From contig NZ_CALUWY010000006.1 of the NCBI RefSeq assembly GCF_944324615.1, positions 26,833-90,832 of the forward strand: DNA of 64,000 nt, written 5' to 3'. Every line of letters begins with the position of its first letter. Position 1 is the first letter of the stretch. The notes under the pieces were generated by a model. That model saw only the letters and a program-made list of their open reading frames with translations. It was not told where the DNA came from and searched no databases. A program made the translations under genes and the position numbers. This DNA is from an uncultured Mailhella sp. Lineage in GTDB: Bacteria; Desulfobacterota; Desulfovibrionia; Desulfovibrionales; Desulfovibrionaceae. Of the stretch, positions 43,581 through 53,210 are shown one piece after another.

Positions 43581-44030
43581 ACATGACTCCTGAAAGAAAA
43601 AGTGTTCTCGGCAGAATATAAGAAGGAAGCCAAAATGACAAGCCGCAAAAGCCTTTTCTTTGTCATAAGGGGCGGCGGCGGAGCGGGGCGCGGAGCAAAG
43701 GTCCGGCCTCCGGGGGCAGTAACGGTATTTTCATGAAAAATTCATGGGATCGATACATACGGCAGAGCCTTCGATGATACGCTTCTGCAGGAATATGCGG
43801 AAGGATTCTCCGGTACGGGAAGCTTCCTGCACTCCGGCTGAGGATCCTTTTCCCCGGTCTGAGGCCCGTCCCGGAAAAGGCGCGCGGGCGCGTGATACTA
43901 TGCCGGGAGGAAAAGAGTATCATCGTATTTTCCGCCCGCCTCTGCTAGCGTTCCGGAAAAAGGCGGAGCGCGGTGCGGCTTCCGGGAATGACATGCATTC
44001 CTTTACTTTTCCCATGGGAGGAACAGGGAC
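43581..44030. other. Divergent intergenic region NSS symporter / DksA-like gene
   Basis: About 450 bases with no supported gene. On the minus strand TTGTCA (43641-43636) and TATATT (43620-43615) could form a symporter promoter, though the 15-base spacer is short. Upstream of the DksA-like gene there is a GGAGG ribosome-binding site near 44020 but no clear promoter. Confidence 0.4.
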
Positions 44031-44435
44031 ATGAACGCTGCAAACGTATCCGCCGCGCGGGCTTTTTCCGCTGCGGAGGTGGTCATGGATCATGCTTTTC
44101 TGGAACGCCTGCATGCCGAAATAGAGGAGGAGAAGGAGCGCCTGCATTATCTGCAGGGGCTTTTTCAGGCCGAATCCATGCCCGACATGCTCGACAACGC
44201 CGCGCACATGGAGGCCGTGCGCTTTGCCGAGGCTCTTGCCGAACGAAGCGCGGGAAGGCTGAGGGAACTGCGTGCCCTTGCGGCAAAGGGGCCGGATATA
44301 CACTGTTTCTGCGAGGACTGCGGGGAACCCATTCCCGAGTCGCGTCTTCTGGCCGCGCCGGGCTGCGTGCGCTGCCGCGCCTGCCAGGCGCTCCACGAAG
44401 GGGAAAAGGGCCGGGACGGACAGGACGAAGATTGA
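44031..44435 (+). CDS. DksA/TraR-type C4 zinc-finger protein
   Basis: A 134-residue protein. A helical N-terminal part (about 15-85, LERLHAEIEEEKERLHYLQ) is followed by the C4 zinc finger CEDCGEPIPESRLLAAPG then CVRCRAC. Such proteins bind the RNA polymerase secondary channel and tune promoter choice with ppGpp. The acidic pair at the coiled-coil tip typical of DksA is not clear, so it may be a TraR-like paralogue. It opens a block of phosphate and polyphosphate genes, with 98 bases to the Na/Pi transporter. Confidence 0.85.
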   Translation: MNAANVSAARAFSAAEVVMDHAFLERLHAEIEEEKERLHYLQGLFQAESMPDMLDNAAHMEAVRFAEALAERSAGRLRELRALAAKGPDIHCFCEDCGEPIPESRLLAAPGCVRCRACQALHEGEKGRDGQDED

Positions 44436-44533
44436 TTTTTGTTGCGGGATGTCGTGAATTTGTAATATTGGCGTCACATGGCTCTGGCATGCTTTTTTCT
44501 GCGATTCAGGAGATTAAAGATTACGGAGAGAGT

Positions 44534-46153
44534 ATGTCCTTCTACACAGCCATGCAGCTTCTGGGCGGCGTCGGCATCTTTTTGTACGCCATTAAACTTA
44601 TCAGCGAATCCCTTCAGATGCTGGCCGGTGAACGCCTGCGCAACATCATCGGCATGTTTACGAAAACGCCCGTTCTGGGCGTTTTTTTGGGTACGGCCGT
44701 CACCATGGTGATCCAGAGCAGCAGCGCCACCACGGTCATGACCGTGAGCTTCGTGGATGCGGGACTCATGAACCTGACCCAGGCCATAGGCGTCATCATG
44801 GGCGCCAACATAGGCACCACGGTCACCGGGCAGATTCTGGCCTTCCGCGTCAAGGATCTGGCGTATCTCTTCGTGCTGGTGGGCGTCATTCTCATGTTTG
44901 TCTGCTCGTCCAGGGCAAAGCTCAAGCATCTGGGCGAGGGGCTGTTCGGCTTCGGCATGCTCTTCATCGGCATGCAGACCATGGAAAGTTCCATGGCCTT
45001 TCTGCGTGACCGGCAGGATATCTTCCTTGCCTTCAGCGACAATCCGCTTCTCGGGCTTCTCGCGGGCACGCTGCTCACGCTGCTTGTGCAGTCCAGCTCC
45101 GCCACCGTGGGCCTGACCATAGCTCTGGGCACGCAGGGGCTTCTGCCTCTGGAAGCGGCCATTCCCATCATCTTCGGCGACAACATAGGCACCACGGTCA
45201 CGGCGGTTCTCGCCGCCCTGGGCACGGGCCGCGCCGCCCGTCAGGCCTGCACCGCACACGTTCTTTTCAACGTCATCGGCGTGTGCATCTGGCTGCCTCT
45301 CATGCCCCTCTGGATAGGCGTCATCGAAGCCTCGTCCTCTTCCATCGGGCATCAGATAGCCAACGCCCATACCCTGTTCAACATCTGCAACACCATCATC
45401 TTCCTGCCCTTCGTCAGACCCTTTGCCGCGCTCATCCGCAGGATCATTCCCGATGCGGAACGCATCGACAGACGCGACGCCGTGTACCTCGACCCCAACC
45501 TCATCCAGCGCACGCCCGTGGTGGCCGTGAGCGCGGTGCGCCACGAATGCCGTCACATGGGTGAAATGGTGGACGAACTTCTTTCCCGCACGGAAAAGGT
45601 GTTCTTCGGCCAGAAGGATGATGAGAAGGAAAACGTCCTTCAGATGGAAGACAGGCTGGACAATCTGGAAGAAGCCATACGTTCCTATGCCTCGGACATC
45701 ATGCAGGCGGGCATCGACGGCAAGGATGCCGACATGCTGGAAGCGTGCGTGATCAGCGCGGGCGATCTGGAGCGCATAGGCGACAAGGGCAAGAGACTCA
45801 TTGATTTTTACGAATACAGGAAGAAGCGCGGAGACGACTTCTCCCCCGAGGCGCTGTCAGAAGTGCGCAGGCTCTTCACCGATACCCGCAAGGCCGTGAA
45901 GCTTGCCATCAACACCTTCGGGCCCGACCCCTTCACCGCACAGCACAAGGCGGAACTTGACGCACTGGCCGACCATATCCGCGACCTTGAAGCGCAGCTT
46001 CGCGCAAGCCATGCCTCCCGTCTGAGCACCGGTCACTGTTCGCCTGAAGCCGGGCTGGTATTCATCGACGTTCTGGGCGCCATAGAGCAGATCGCCTATC
46101 GCTCCAGAAAAATCGCCGACCACATGGCCGGTAAAAAGAGCGCGGAGGCGTAG
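44534..46153 (+). CDS. Na/Pi cotransporter-family protein with PhoU-like tail
   Basis: A 539-residue protein. The membrane part holds the two inverted family repeats with QSSSATTVMTVSFVDAG ... GANIGTTVTG and QSSSATVGLTIALGTQG ... GDNIGTTVTA. The C-terminal cytosolic part (about 350-535) is a helical PhoU-like domain. It should carry phosphate with sodium, and in bacteria this family is often thought to export it. I start it at the ATG at 44534 with GGAGAG upstream. ppk starts two bases after its stop, so phosphate flux and polyphosphate synthesis are co-expressed. Confidence 0.92.
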   Translation: MSFYTAMQLLGGVGIFLYAIKLISESLQMLAGERLRNIIGMFTKTPVLGVFLGTAVTMVIQSSSATTVMTVSFVDAGLMNLTQAIGVIMGANIGTTVTGQILAFRVKDLAYLFVLVGVILMFVCSSRAKLKHLGEGLFGFGMLFIGMQTMESSMAFLRDRQDIFLAFSDNPLLGLLAGTLLTLLVQSSSATVGLTIALGTQGLLPLEAAIPIIFGDNIGTTVTAVLAALGTGRAARQACTAHVLFNVIGVCIWLPLMPLWIGVIEASSSSIGHQIANAHTLFNICNTIIFLPFVRPFAALIRRIIPDAERIDRRDAVYLDPNLIQRTPVVAVSAVRHECRHMGEMVDELLSRTEKVFFGQKDDEKENVLQMEDRLDNLEEAIRSYASDIMQAGIDGKDADMLEACVISAGDLERIGDKGKRLIDFYEYRKKRGDDFSPEALSEVRRLFTDTRKAVKLAINTFGPDPFTAQHKAELDALADHIRDLEAQLRASHASRLSTGHCSPEAGLVFIDVLGAIEQIAYRSRKIADHMAGKKSAEA

Positions 46154-46155
46154 TC

Positions 46156-48279
46156 GTGACTGAGAAGAAAAAGGGAGAGGTTCTGCGGGAAACGCGCAGG
46201 AAGGTGGATCTTGCGGCGCAGGAATACTACCTGAACAGGGAACTGAGCTGGCTGGATTTCAACGCCCGCGTGCTGGAAACTGCGCTGGATGAAAAGCTTC
46301 CTCTTCTGGAGCAGACCAAATTCCTTGCCATATTCTACAACAATCTCGACGAGTTCTTCATGGTGCGCGTGGCCAAGCTCCTGCACCGCTACAGGGAAGG
46401 AGCAGCTGCGGAGGAACCCGAGGACATGACGCCTTCGCGGCAGCTTGCGGAAATACGCCGCAAGGCCTCGGCGCTGCTTGCAACGGCCAGCGAATACTGG
46501 CTGAAGACGCTTGCCCCGAAGCTTCGGGAAAAGGACGTGCACCTTGTGCGCTACGGCGAGCTTTCGGAAAAGCAGCGGCGTTTTCTGCTTGCGTATTTCC
46601 GCGACGAAATCTACCCCGTGCTCACGCCTCAGGCCATAGATCCCGGGCATCCCTTTCCCACCATCTCCAACCTCAGCCTGAACTTCATCATTCAGCTTCA
46701 GGGCCGGGACGGTGTGGATCGCTTTGCCAGGCTGCGCTGTCCCAGCAACGTGCCGCGCTTCATCTTCATTCCCCGCAACAAGGACGCCACGACCTACGCT
46801 TCGCTGGGGCTGAAGGCCAACGTGCGCGATGCCGACATCCTGCCCGTGGAGGAACTCATCAGGGAACACCTCGGGCTGCTTTTCCCGGGCTATCGCGTCA
46901 TCGACTGCGGGCTGTTCCGCATCACCCGCAATACCGACGTGACCATCGACGAGGATGAGAGCGACGACCTTCTCGAAGCCGTGCAGGACATGGTGGATCA
47001 GCGCCGCTTCGGCGGTGTGGTGCGCCTTGAGACGGCGCGGGGCATGTCCGGCTCTCTTTCGGAATTTCTCATCAAGAAGCTGAGCCTCAAGCCCTTTCAG
47101 ATCTACCGGGTCAAGGGGCCTCTGGCCTTTGCCCAGTTCATGGCCCTGTACGGGCTGGACAGGCCGGGGCTCAAAACGCCTCCCCACAGCCCCGCCATGC
47201 CGCCGGTGCTTCAGGCGGACGCGCTTTTCCGCGTCATCCGGGGGCAGGATGTCTTTCTGCATCATCCTTATGATTCCTTCTCCCCGGTGGTGGACTTCGT
47301 GCAGAAGGCGGCGGAAGATCCGAAGGTCATTTCCATCAAGCAGACGCTCTACCGCGTGGGCAACGATTCGCCCATCGTGCGCGCGCTCATCGAGGCGCGC
47401 AGGCGCGGCAAGCAGGTCACGGCCGTGGTGGAGCTCAAGGCCCGTTTCGACGAGGAGCGCAACATCACCTGGGCCGAGGAGCTGGAGAGGGAAGGCGTGA
47501 ACGTGGTGTACGGCTTCGTGGGCATGAAGATACACGCCAAGCTCTGCCTTGTGGTGCGCCGTGAGGAAGAGGGCGTGGTGAGCTATGCCCACATAGGCAC
47601 GGGCAATTACAATGCCTCCACCGCGAAAATGTACACCGACATGGGCATTTTCACCAGCCAGCCCGACATCTGCGCCGACATGGCCGATCTTTTCAACGTC
47701 ATGACGGGCTATGCGGTCAAGGACAATTACCGCGAGCTTCTGGTTTCCCCCAATTCCATGCGCCGCCGGCTCATCGAACAGATTCAGAACGAAATCGCCG
47801 TGTGCTCCCGGGGCGGAGAAGGCGAAATCATCATGAAATGCAATCAGCTCGTGGACAGGAAGATCATCCGTGCCCTCTACATGGCCTCCATGGCCGGGGT
47901 GAAGGTGAGGCTTCTTGTGCGCGGCATCTGCTGTCTGCGCCCGGGGCTTCCGGGGGTGAGCGAGAACATCACGGTGCGTTCCATCGTGGGACGTTTTCTG
48001 GAACATGCCCGCGTGTACTGGTTCCGCAACGACAACAATCCCTGTATGTTCATGGGCAGCGCCGATATGATGGTCCGCAATCTGGACCGGCGCATCGAAG
48101 TGCTCACCCCTGTTCTGGATGAGAACATCCGCCGTATTCTGACCGACGTGCTCCGTCTTCAGCTTGCGGACAACATGCAGGCCTGGGAACTCATGGGCAG
48201 CGGCGACTATGTGCGCCTGCGTCCGGGAGAAGGGCAGAGTGCGGTGAACTCGCAGGAAGCGCTTCTCGTCCAGCGCTGA
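46156..48279 (+). CDS. ppk1: Ppk1, polyphosphate kinase
   Basis: A 707-residue enzyme of normal length that reversibly makes polyphosphate from ATP. It has the N-terminal LNRELSWLDFNARVLE, the phospholipase-D-like catalytic domains with the presumed phosphohistidine His460 (MKIHAKLCLV), and the following HIGTGNYNASTAKMYTD. The start is a GTG with GGAGG in the preceding codons. It lies between the Na/Pi transporter and an HD protein with ppx, forming one polyphosphate unit. Confidence 0.96.
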   Translation: MTEKKKGEVLRETRRKVDLAAQEYYLNRELSWLDFNARVLETALDEKLPLLEQTKFLAIFYNNLDEFFMVRVAKLLHRYREGAAAEEPEDMTPSRQLAEIRRKASALLATASEYWLKTLAPKLREKDVHLVRYGELSEKQRRFLLAYFRDEIYPVLTPQAIDPGHPFPTISNLSLNFIIQLQGRDGVDRFARLRCPSNVPRFIFIPRNKDATTYASLGLKANVRDADILPVEELIREHLGLLFPGYRVIDCGLFRITRNTDVTIDEDESDDLLEAVQDMVDQRRFGGVVRLETARGMSGSLSEFLIKKLSLKPFQIYRVKGPLAFAQFMALYGLDRPGLKTPPHSPAMPPVLQADALFRVIRGQDVFLHHPYDSFSPVVDFVQKAAEDPKVISIKQTLYRVGNDSPIVRALIEARRRGKQVTAVVELKARFDEERNITWAEELEREGVNVVYGFVGMKIHAKLCLVVRREEEGVVSYAHIGTGNYNASTAKMYTDMGIFTSQPDICADMADLFNVMTGYAVKDNYRELLVSPNSMRRRLIEQIQNEIAVCSRGGEGEIIMKCNQLVDRKIIRALYMASMAGVKVRLLVRGICCLRPGLPGVSENITVRSIVGRFLEHARVYWFRNDNNPCMFMGSADMMVRNLDRRIEVLTPVLDENIRRILTDVLRLQLADNMQAWELMGSGDYVRLRPGEGQSAVNSQEALLVQR

Positions 48280-48375
48280 GGGAATATCACTGTCAACTAA
48301 GGATCGGAAGGGCCGGAGCGGCCGGGCCTTTTTCAGGCCGAGTCGCCGGCCCGTGGAAAAAAGGGAGATTATACT

Positions 48376-49398
48376 ATGGAAGAAACGGCGGAAAAGAACG
48401 GCGTGACGGGGAACGGACGCAGAAGACGCAGAAGCGCGTCGAAAAGCGGTTCTCGGGCCGGAAACAGGGCGCAGGCTCCGCGCCCTGCAGAACAGGCGGT
48501 GAAGGAAGAACCCGTGGAAGAAAAGCGTGCGGACATTCAGGCTGGTGCCGTGGATGAAGTCGTGATCCGGGTTCAGCAGGAGGCCGCCGCCCCCGTTTCG
48601 GACAGGGAGGCGGATGCGCCGGAAGAGGCGCCTGCCCCGCAGGAATCCCTTTTTGCGGAGAACAGGGAAGAAAAGCCCCTCAGCGAACTGGACATGCTCC
48701 GCGCCGGACTTTTTTCGGAAGATCTGGATCAGCAGGCCGTGGAACAGATGTTTTCCTGGGTGCGGGAAGATCCTTCCTGTCTTGCGGAGGCGCTGGACGG
48801 CGAGGAACTTTCCGGCACGGCGCTTCTGGAAGCCGTGCGTCACGGCCGCCATGTGGCGGCGCTGCTGCTCTGGCTTTTCGAGCCTCTTCAGCCTCTGCAC
48901 GGTCTCGACGGACGCTGGGCGAGAATTCTGGTGCAGGCCGCGCTCTGGCACGACCTCGGCTTTGCCGCGGGCGGAAGGCGCCGTCACCACAAGCGCAGCA
49001 TGGACATCATAGAACGCAACACCCATCTTTCCCTTTCCTTCGGTCTTGAGGAGCAGGACAGACCTCTGGTGGCGCTGCTGGCCCGTTATCATCGCCGCGC
49101 ATGGCCTTCCGCGAGGCAGCGGCGCTTCGCCGCCCTTGCCGACGCCGACAAGGAGGCGCTCTCCCGCGCTTCCGCCCTGCTGCGGGTGGCCGACGCCCTG
49201 GACTACACCCATAAATCCGCCGTGGAAGAGGTGCGCGTGCATGTGCGCCGCCGCAGTGTGGACATGACCTGTTTCGGTTCCTGCTCCTGCCGCAAGGAAT
49301 GCCGCAGGGCGCTGAAGAAAGGCGATCTTTTCGAGAAGCTCTTCAGCAGAAGGCTCGATGTGACTCAGGGAAAGGAAGGTGAAAGGGATGACCGATGA
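48376..49398 (+). CDS. HD-domain protein related to the C-terminal domain of Ppx/GppA
   Basis: A 340-residue protein. The first ~100 residues are low-complexity: basic (GRRRRRSASKSGSRAG), then Glu/Ala/Pro-rich. The C-terminal part (about 150-330) looks like the HD domain at the end of Ppx/GppA, with His192-Asp193 in LWHDLGF, RYHRRAWPS, and RVADALDYTHKSAVEEV. It lacks the ASKHA phosphatase domain. The gene overlaps ppx by 11 bases and follows ppk by about 100. It may be a polyphosphate- or nucleotide-binding partner of Ppk or Ppx. No such role is established to my knowledge. Confidence 0.8.
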   Translation: MEETAEKNGVTGNGRRRRRSASKSGSRAGNRAQAPRPAEQAVKEEPVEEKRADIQAGAVDEVVIRVQQEAAAPVSDREADAPEEAPAPQESLFAENREEKPLSELDMLRAGLFSEDLDQQAVEQMFSWVREDPSCLAEALDGEELSGTALLEAVRHGRHVAALLLWLFEPLQPLHGLDGRWARILVQAALWHDLGFAAGGRRRHHKRSMDIIERNTHLSLSFGLEEQDRPLVALLARYHRRAWPSARQRRFAALADADKEALSRASALLRVADALDYTHKSAVEEVRVHVRRRSVDMTCFGSCSCRKECRRALKKGDLFEKLFSRRLDVTQGKEGERDDR

Positions 49399-50947
49399 AC
49401 TTTCCGGCCCCGGCCGGACGGTAGCCATACTGGACATGGGGTCCAACTCCCTGCGCATGATCATTGTGCGCATAGGGGCGAACCGGGTGACCAGCGTGCT
49501 CAATCAGGTGAAGCAGATGGTGCGGCTGGGAGAGGGTGCGTTCGAGACGCACAGGCTCCAGCCGGAACCCATGCGCCGCACCGTGGCGGCGCTGCGCGGC
49601 TTTGCGGGCATGTGCCGCTCCTACGGGGTGGACGATGTGGTGGCCCTTGCCACCGCCGCCGTGCGCGATGCCGAGAACGGCCGGGAATTCATGGACGAAG
49701 TGCGCCGTGAGACGGGCTTCGACTTCACGGTCATTTCCGGCAGGGAAGAGGCGCGCCTCATCTGCCGCGGCGTTTCCGTGGCGCTGGAGCCTTTTGCGGG
49801 CAAGCGCATGTTCATCGACATCGGCGGCGGCAGTACGGAACTTTCCGTGGCCGTGGGGACCGACATTCTGGAACTGGAATCCCTCAAGCTGGGGGCCGTG
49901 CGTCTGGCCGGACTTTTTCCCTGTTCCGGGCCGGTGAGCATGCAGCGCTATGCGCAGATGCAGAAATATGTACGCGATCATGCGGTGCTGCCTCTGCAGC
50001 GTATGGAGGCGCAGGCCCCGGCCGAACTCGTGGGCAGTTCCGGCACCATACAGAGCCTTGCGGAAATGGCCGTCGCCATGGTCCGGGATGCGGGCAGAAA
50101 AACGCCCGACAGCACGGAACTGCTGAGCTATGCCGGCCTTCAGCGCGTGGTGAAGGCCCTCTGCGAAAGAAACGAGGAAGAGCGCATGGCCCTTCCGGGC
50201 ATGAATCCCCGGCGTACGGGCATTCTCATTCCGGGCGCGGCCATACTTCAGACCATCATGGAGGAGCTGAACTTCGAGTCCGTGCGCGTTTCCGGCCGCG
50301 GCCTGAGGGACGGCGCCCTTGCCGATTACGTCGACAGCATGTTTGAGGAAAAGGGGAGGCTTTCCGTGAGGGAGCAGAGCGTGCTCCGTCTGGCGAGGCT
50401 CTGCCGTTTCGAGGAGGTGCACTCCTGCCATGTGGCCAGACTGGCCGTCATGCTTTTCGACCATGCCCGGGCGCTGGGGCTGTACAGGGGCGCGGCCCGC
50501 ATGCGCGAGCTTCTGTACTACGCGGGGATTCTGCACGACATAGGCATCTTCATTTCCTTTACCAGGCACAACGCCCACAGCCACTATCTCATTCAGAACA
50601 GCGAAATGCTGGGCTTTACCCAGAATGAGGTCTCCCTCATGGCGGCTCTGGCCCTGTTCCACCGTTACGGTTATACCAAGAAGGACAAGGCGGGCGTGGA
50701 GCTCTCCGAGGAGTGGCAGGCGGAGGCCAGGCCGCTTTCGCTCTTTCTTTCCCTGGCCGAGGCTCTGGACAAAAGCCACAGGCAGGCCGTGACGAAGGTG
50801 GCCTTCGAGCGCCGTGACGGGGAGGTGGTGCTTCTGGTCCATACCAAGGTGCCCTGTCCCGTGGAGCAGGAAAGGCTGAAGCGCTGCTTCAAGGCCATGG
50901 AAAAATGCCTCGGCAGAACGCAGGTGCTGTGGCAGGCAGAGGAATAG
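49388..50947 (+). CDS. ppx: Ppx/GppA-family exopolyphosphatase with HD domain
   Basis: A 519-residue enzyme. The N-terminal ASKHA domain shows VAILDMGSNSLRMIIVRI, ATAAVRDAENG and MFIDIGGGSTELSV, and the C-terminal HD domain has His383-Asp384 (GILHDIGIF) and LAEALDKSH. It removes phosphate from polyphosphate and possibly from pppGpp. I start it at the ATG at 49388, eight bases after AAGGAAGG; a GTG at 49379 is an alternative. It overlaps the HD gene and is followed by a strong terminator, so it ends the polyphosphate block. Confidence 0.94.
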   Translation: MTDELSGPGRTVAILDMGSNSLRMIIVRIGANRVTSVLNQVKQMVRLGEGAFETHRLQPEPMRRTVAALRGFAGMCRSYGVDDVVALATAAVRDAENGREFMDEVRRETGFDFTVISGREEARLICRGVSVALEPFAGKRMFIDIGGGSTELSVAVGTDILELESLKLGAVRLAGLFPCSGPVSMQRYAQMQKYVRDHAVLPLQRMEAQAPAELVGSSGTIQSLAEMAVAMVRDAGRKTPDSTELLSYAGLQRVVKALCERNEEERMALPGMNPRRTGILIPGAAILQTIMEELNFESVRVSGRGLRDGALADYVDSMFEEKGRLSVREQSVLRLARLCRFEEVHSCHVARLAVMLFDHARALGLYRGAARMRELLYYAGILHDIGIFISFTRHNAHSHYLIQNSEMLGFTQNEVSLMAALALFHRYGYTKKDKAGVELSEEWQAEARPLSLFLSLAEALDKSHRQAVTKVAFERRDGEVVLLVHTKVPCPVEQERLKRCFKAMEKCLGRTQVLWQAEE

Positions 50948-50964
50948 TTTTTTTCCGGCAATGT

Positions 50965-50994
50965 GCCCGGGAGCATGTCTCCCGGGCGTTTTTT
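50965..50994 (+). terminator. Terminator of the polyphosphate block
   Basis: Stem GCCCGGGA / TCCCGGGC with a 7-base loop and six T residues, 18 bases after the ppx stop. Confidence 0.85.
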
Positions 50995-51173
50995 CGTTTA
51001 AAAAGACCTTCCGGAACAGAGGGCATGCGTGCGGCGGAAAAGGGATTTTTGGAACTTGCGGCCCTGATTCTGGACATTGCCCGGAAAGTGATTAACCTTG
51101 CAACGAACCAGCAGACGGAAAACGCGAAGCGCCATCTTCCGGGAGGGCGACTTTGCATTACAGGAGTATAACC

Positions 51174-52010
51174 ATGTGGGAATATACCGAAACTGTCCGT
51201 GACCACTTCCTGCATCCGCGCAATGCCGGGGTGCTCGAAGACGCCAACGTCATCGGCGAGGCGGGAAGCCTTGCCTGCGGCGATGCTTTGAAGCTCATGC
51301 TCAAGGTCAACGAACAGGGCATCATTGAAGACGCGAAGTTCCAGACCTTCGGCTGTGCGAGCGCCATTGCCTCCAGCTCCGCCCTTACCGAACTCATCAA
51401 GGGCAAGCACATGGACGAGGCCGCAAAGCTGACGAACAAGGAAATCGCCGAGTATCTCGGCGGTCTTCCCAAGGAAAAGATGCACTGTTCCGTCATGGGC
51501 GAGGAAGCTCTGGAAGACGCCGTCCGCCACTGGAAGGGGCTGCCCTCCAAGGCCCATGCGGAAGAAGGCCGCCTTGTGTGCAAGTGCTTCGGCGTGACCG
51601 ACCTTCAGATCATCAAGGTGGCCAAGGAAAACAACCTCACCACCGTGGAGGAAGTGACCGACTTCATCAAGGCCGGCGGCGCCTGCGGCAGCTGCAAGGA
51701 CGACATTCAGTCCATTCTCGACAAGCTTCATTCCATGGAAAAGCCCCTGCAGGAAATCCGCCCCGTGCCCCGCATGACCAACGTGCAGCGCATGCAGAAG
51801 GTCATGACCATCATCAATGAAGACATCGCCCCCCGCCTTGCGCTGGACGGCGGCAGCATAGAACTTGTGGACGTGGACGGCACCACCGTGGTGGTGGCCC
51901 TGCGCGGCGCGTGTTCCGGTTGCAGCGCCAGCCAGCTGACGCTGAAGAACCTGGTGGAAAAGACCCTGCGCGAGCAGGTGGATTCCGCCATCAACGTGGT
52001 GGAGGCGTAA
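51174..52010 (+). CDS. nifU: NifU, Fe-S cluster scaffold protein
   Basis: A 278-residue, three-domain NifU. The N-terminal IscU-like scaffold (about 1-125) has cysteines in SLACGD, FGCASA and MHCSVMG. The central BFD-like [2Fe-2S] domain has CKCFGV and GGACGSCKDD. The C-terminal NifU domain (about 200-278) has RGACSGCSAS. It assembles clusters from sulfur delivered by NifS. CAGGAG lies seven bases before the ATG. nifS starts after a one-base gap. No nitrogenase genes are near, so this is likely the general Fe-S system, as in many Desulfovibrio-type and epsilon-type bacteria. Confidence 0.95.
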   Translation: MWEYTETVRDHFLHPRNAGVLEDANVIGEAGSLACGDALKLMLKVNEQGIIEDAKFQTFGCASAIASSSALTELIKGKHMDEAAKLTNKEIAEYLGGLPKEKMHCSVMGEEALEDAVRHWKGLPSKAHAEEGRLVCKCFGVTDLQIIKVAKENNLTTVEEVTDFIKAGGACGSCKDDIQSILDKLHSMEKPLQEIRPVPRMTNVQRMQKVMTIINEDIAPRLALDGGSIELVDVDGTTVVVALRGACSGCSASQLTLKNLVEKTLREQVDSAINVVEA

Positions 52011-52011
52011 C

Positions 52012-53190
52012 ATGGCCGACGTTACCGATGTGATCTATCTCGACAACAACGCCACCACGCGGGTTGCTCCCGAAGTGGTGGAAGCCATGCTGCCCGCCTT
52101 CGGCCCCCTGTACGGCAATGCCTCCAGCATGCACACCTTCGGCGGCCAGATGGGCCACTACATCGCCACGGCCCGCGAACAGGTGGCCGGCATTCTCGGC
52201 GCCGACCCGGAAGAGATCATCTTCACTTCCTGCGGTTCCGAGTCCGACAACGCGGCCTGGTATTCCGCCACGGAAACGCAGCCGGAAAAGCGCCATGTCA
52301 TCACCACCAAGGTGGAACATTCCGCCGTGCTCGCCTACGGGCATTACCTTGAAGACAAGGGCTATGAAGTGACGTGGCTCGGCGTGGACGACAAGGGGCA
52401 GATCAGCCTTGAAGAGCTGGAACGCGCCATCCGTCCCGATACGGCCCTTGTTTCCATGATGTACGCCAACAATGAGACGGGCACCATTTTCCCCATCGCC
52501 AAGGTGGCGGAAATCGTGAAGTCCCACGGCGTGCAGCTTCATGTGGACGCGGTGCAGGCCGTGGGCAAGGAAGTCATCGACCTTTCCCGTCTGCCCATCG
52601 ACTACCTTGCGCTTTCCGGCCACAAGCTCCATGCCCCCAAGGGCATCGGCGCGCTGTATGTCCGCCGCGGCACCCGTTTCCGTCCTTATGTGAAGGGTGG
52701 TCATCAGGAACGCGGCCGCCGTGCCGGTACCGAGAACGTGCCCTACATCATAGGCCTCGGCAAGGCCTGTGAACTGGCCGCGTCCAACATGGAAAAGGAA
52801 CGCACCCAGGTTGCCGCCCTGCGCGACCGCCTGCAGGAAGGGCTGCTCGCCGCTATTCCGCACTGCAAGATCAACGGCGACCAGGCGCACCGCCTGCCCA
52901 ATACCCTGAACATATCCTTCGAGGCCGTGGAAGGCGAGGCCCTGCTTCTGCAGCTCGACCAGTACGGCATCTGCGCCAGCTCCGGCTCCGCCTGCACCTC
53001 CGGCAGCCTTGAACCTTCTCATGTGCTGCGCGCCATGGGCGTTCCCTTCAACTACGCCCACGGCTCCGTGCGCTTCAGCCTGAGCCGCTACAATACCGGA
53101 GCGGAAATCGAACGCGTGATCGAAGTCATGCCCACCATCGTGAGCGAACTGCGCAAGATTTCTCCCTTCGCGGCGTTTCTGAAGAAGTAG
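52012..53190 (+). CDS. nifS: NifS, cysteine desulfurase
   Basis: A 392-residue class V PLP enzyme that takes sulfur from cysteine for cluster assembly. It shows YLDNNATTRVAPEVVEAM, the PLP lysine Lys205 (LSGHKLHAPKG) and the catalytic Cys328 on the mobile loop (SSGSACTSGSLEPSHVL). The loop length fits the group I (NifS/IscS) type. It is co-transcribed with nifU and followed by a bidirectional terminator. Confidence 0.96.
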   Translation: MADVTDVIYLDNNATTRVAPEVVEAMLPAFGPLYGNASSMHTFGGQMGHYIATAREQVAGILGADPEEIIFTSCGSESDNAAWYSATETQPEKRHVITTKVEHSAVLAYGHYLEDKGYEVTWLGVDDKGQISLEELERAIRPDTALVSMMYANNETGTIFPIAKVAEIVKSHGVQLHVDAVQAVGKEVIDLSRLPIDYLALSGHKLHAPKGIGALYVRRGTRFRPYVKGGHQERGRRAGTENVPYIIGLGKACELAASNMEKERTQVAALRDRLQEGLLAAIPHCKINGDQAHRLPNTLNISFEAVEGEALLLQLDQYGICASSGSACTSGSLEPSHVLRAMGVPFNYAHGSVRFSLSRYNTGAEIERVIEVMPTIVSELRKISPFAAFLKK

Positions 53191-53210
53191 TTTTTCCAGA
53201 AACACACAAA

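Noticed and set aside
48301..48340. A terminator between ppk1 and the HD gene
   Set aside because: GGCC-rich sequence before TTTTT is suggestive, but the pairing is broken by bulges and no stable stem can be drawn with confidence.
46096..49503. A 1135-codon open frame on the minus strand
   Set aside because: It lies antisense to ppk1, the HD gene and ppx, whose proteins are clearly recognisable. The translation is His/Gly/Arg-rich with no family motifs, as expected for a mirror frame of GC-rich coding DNA.
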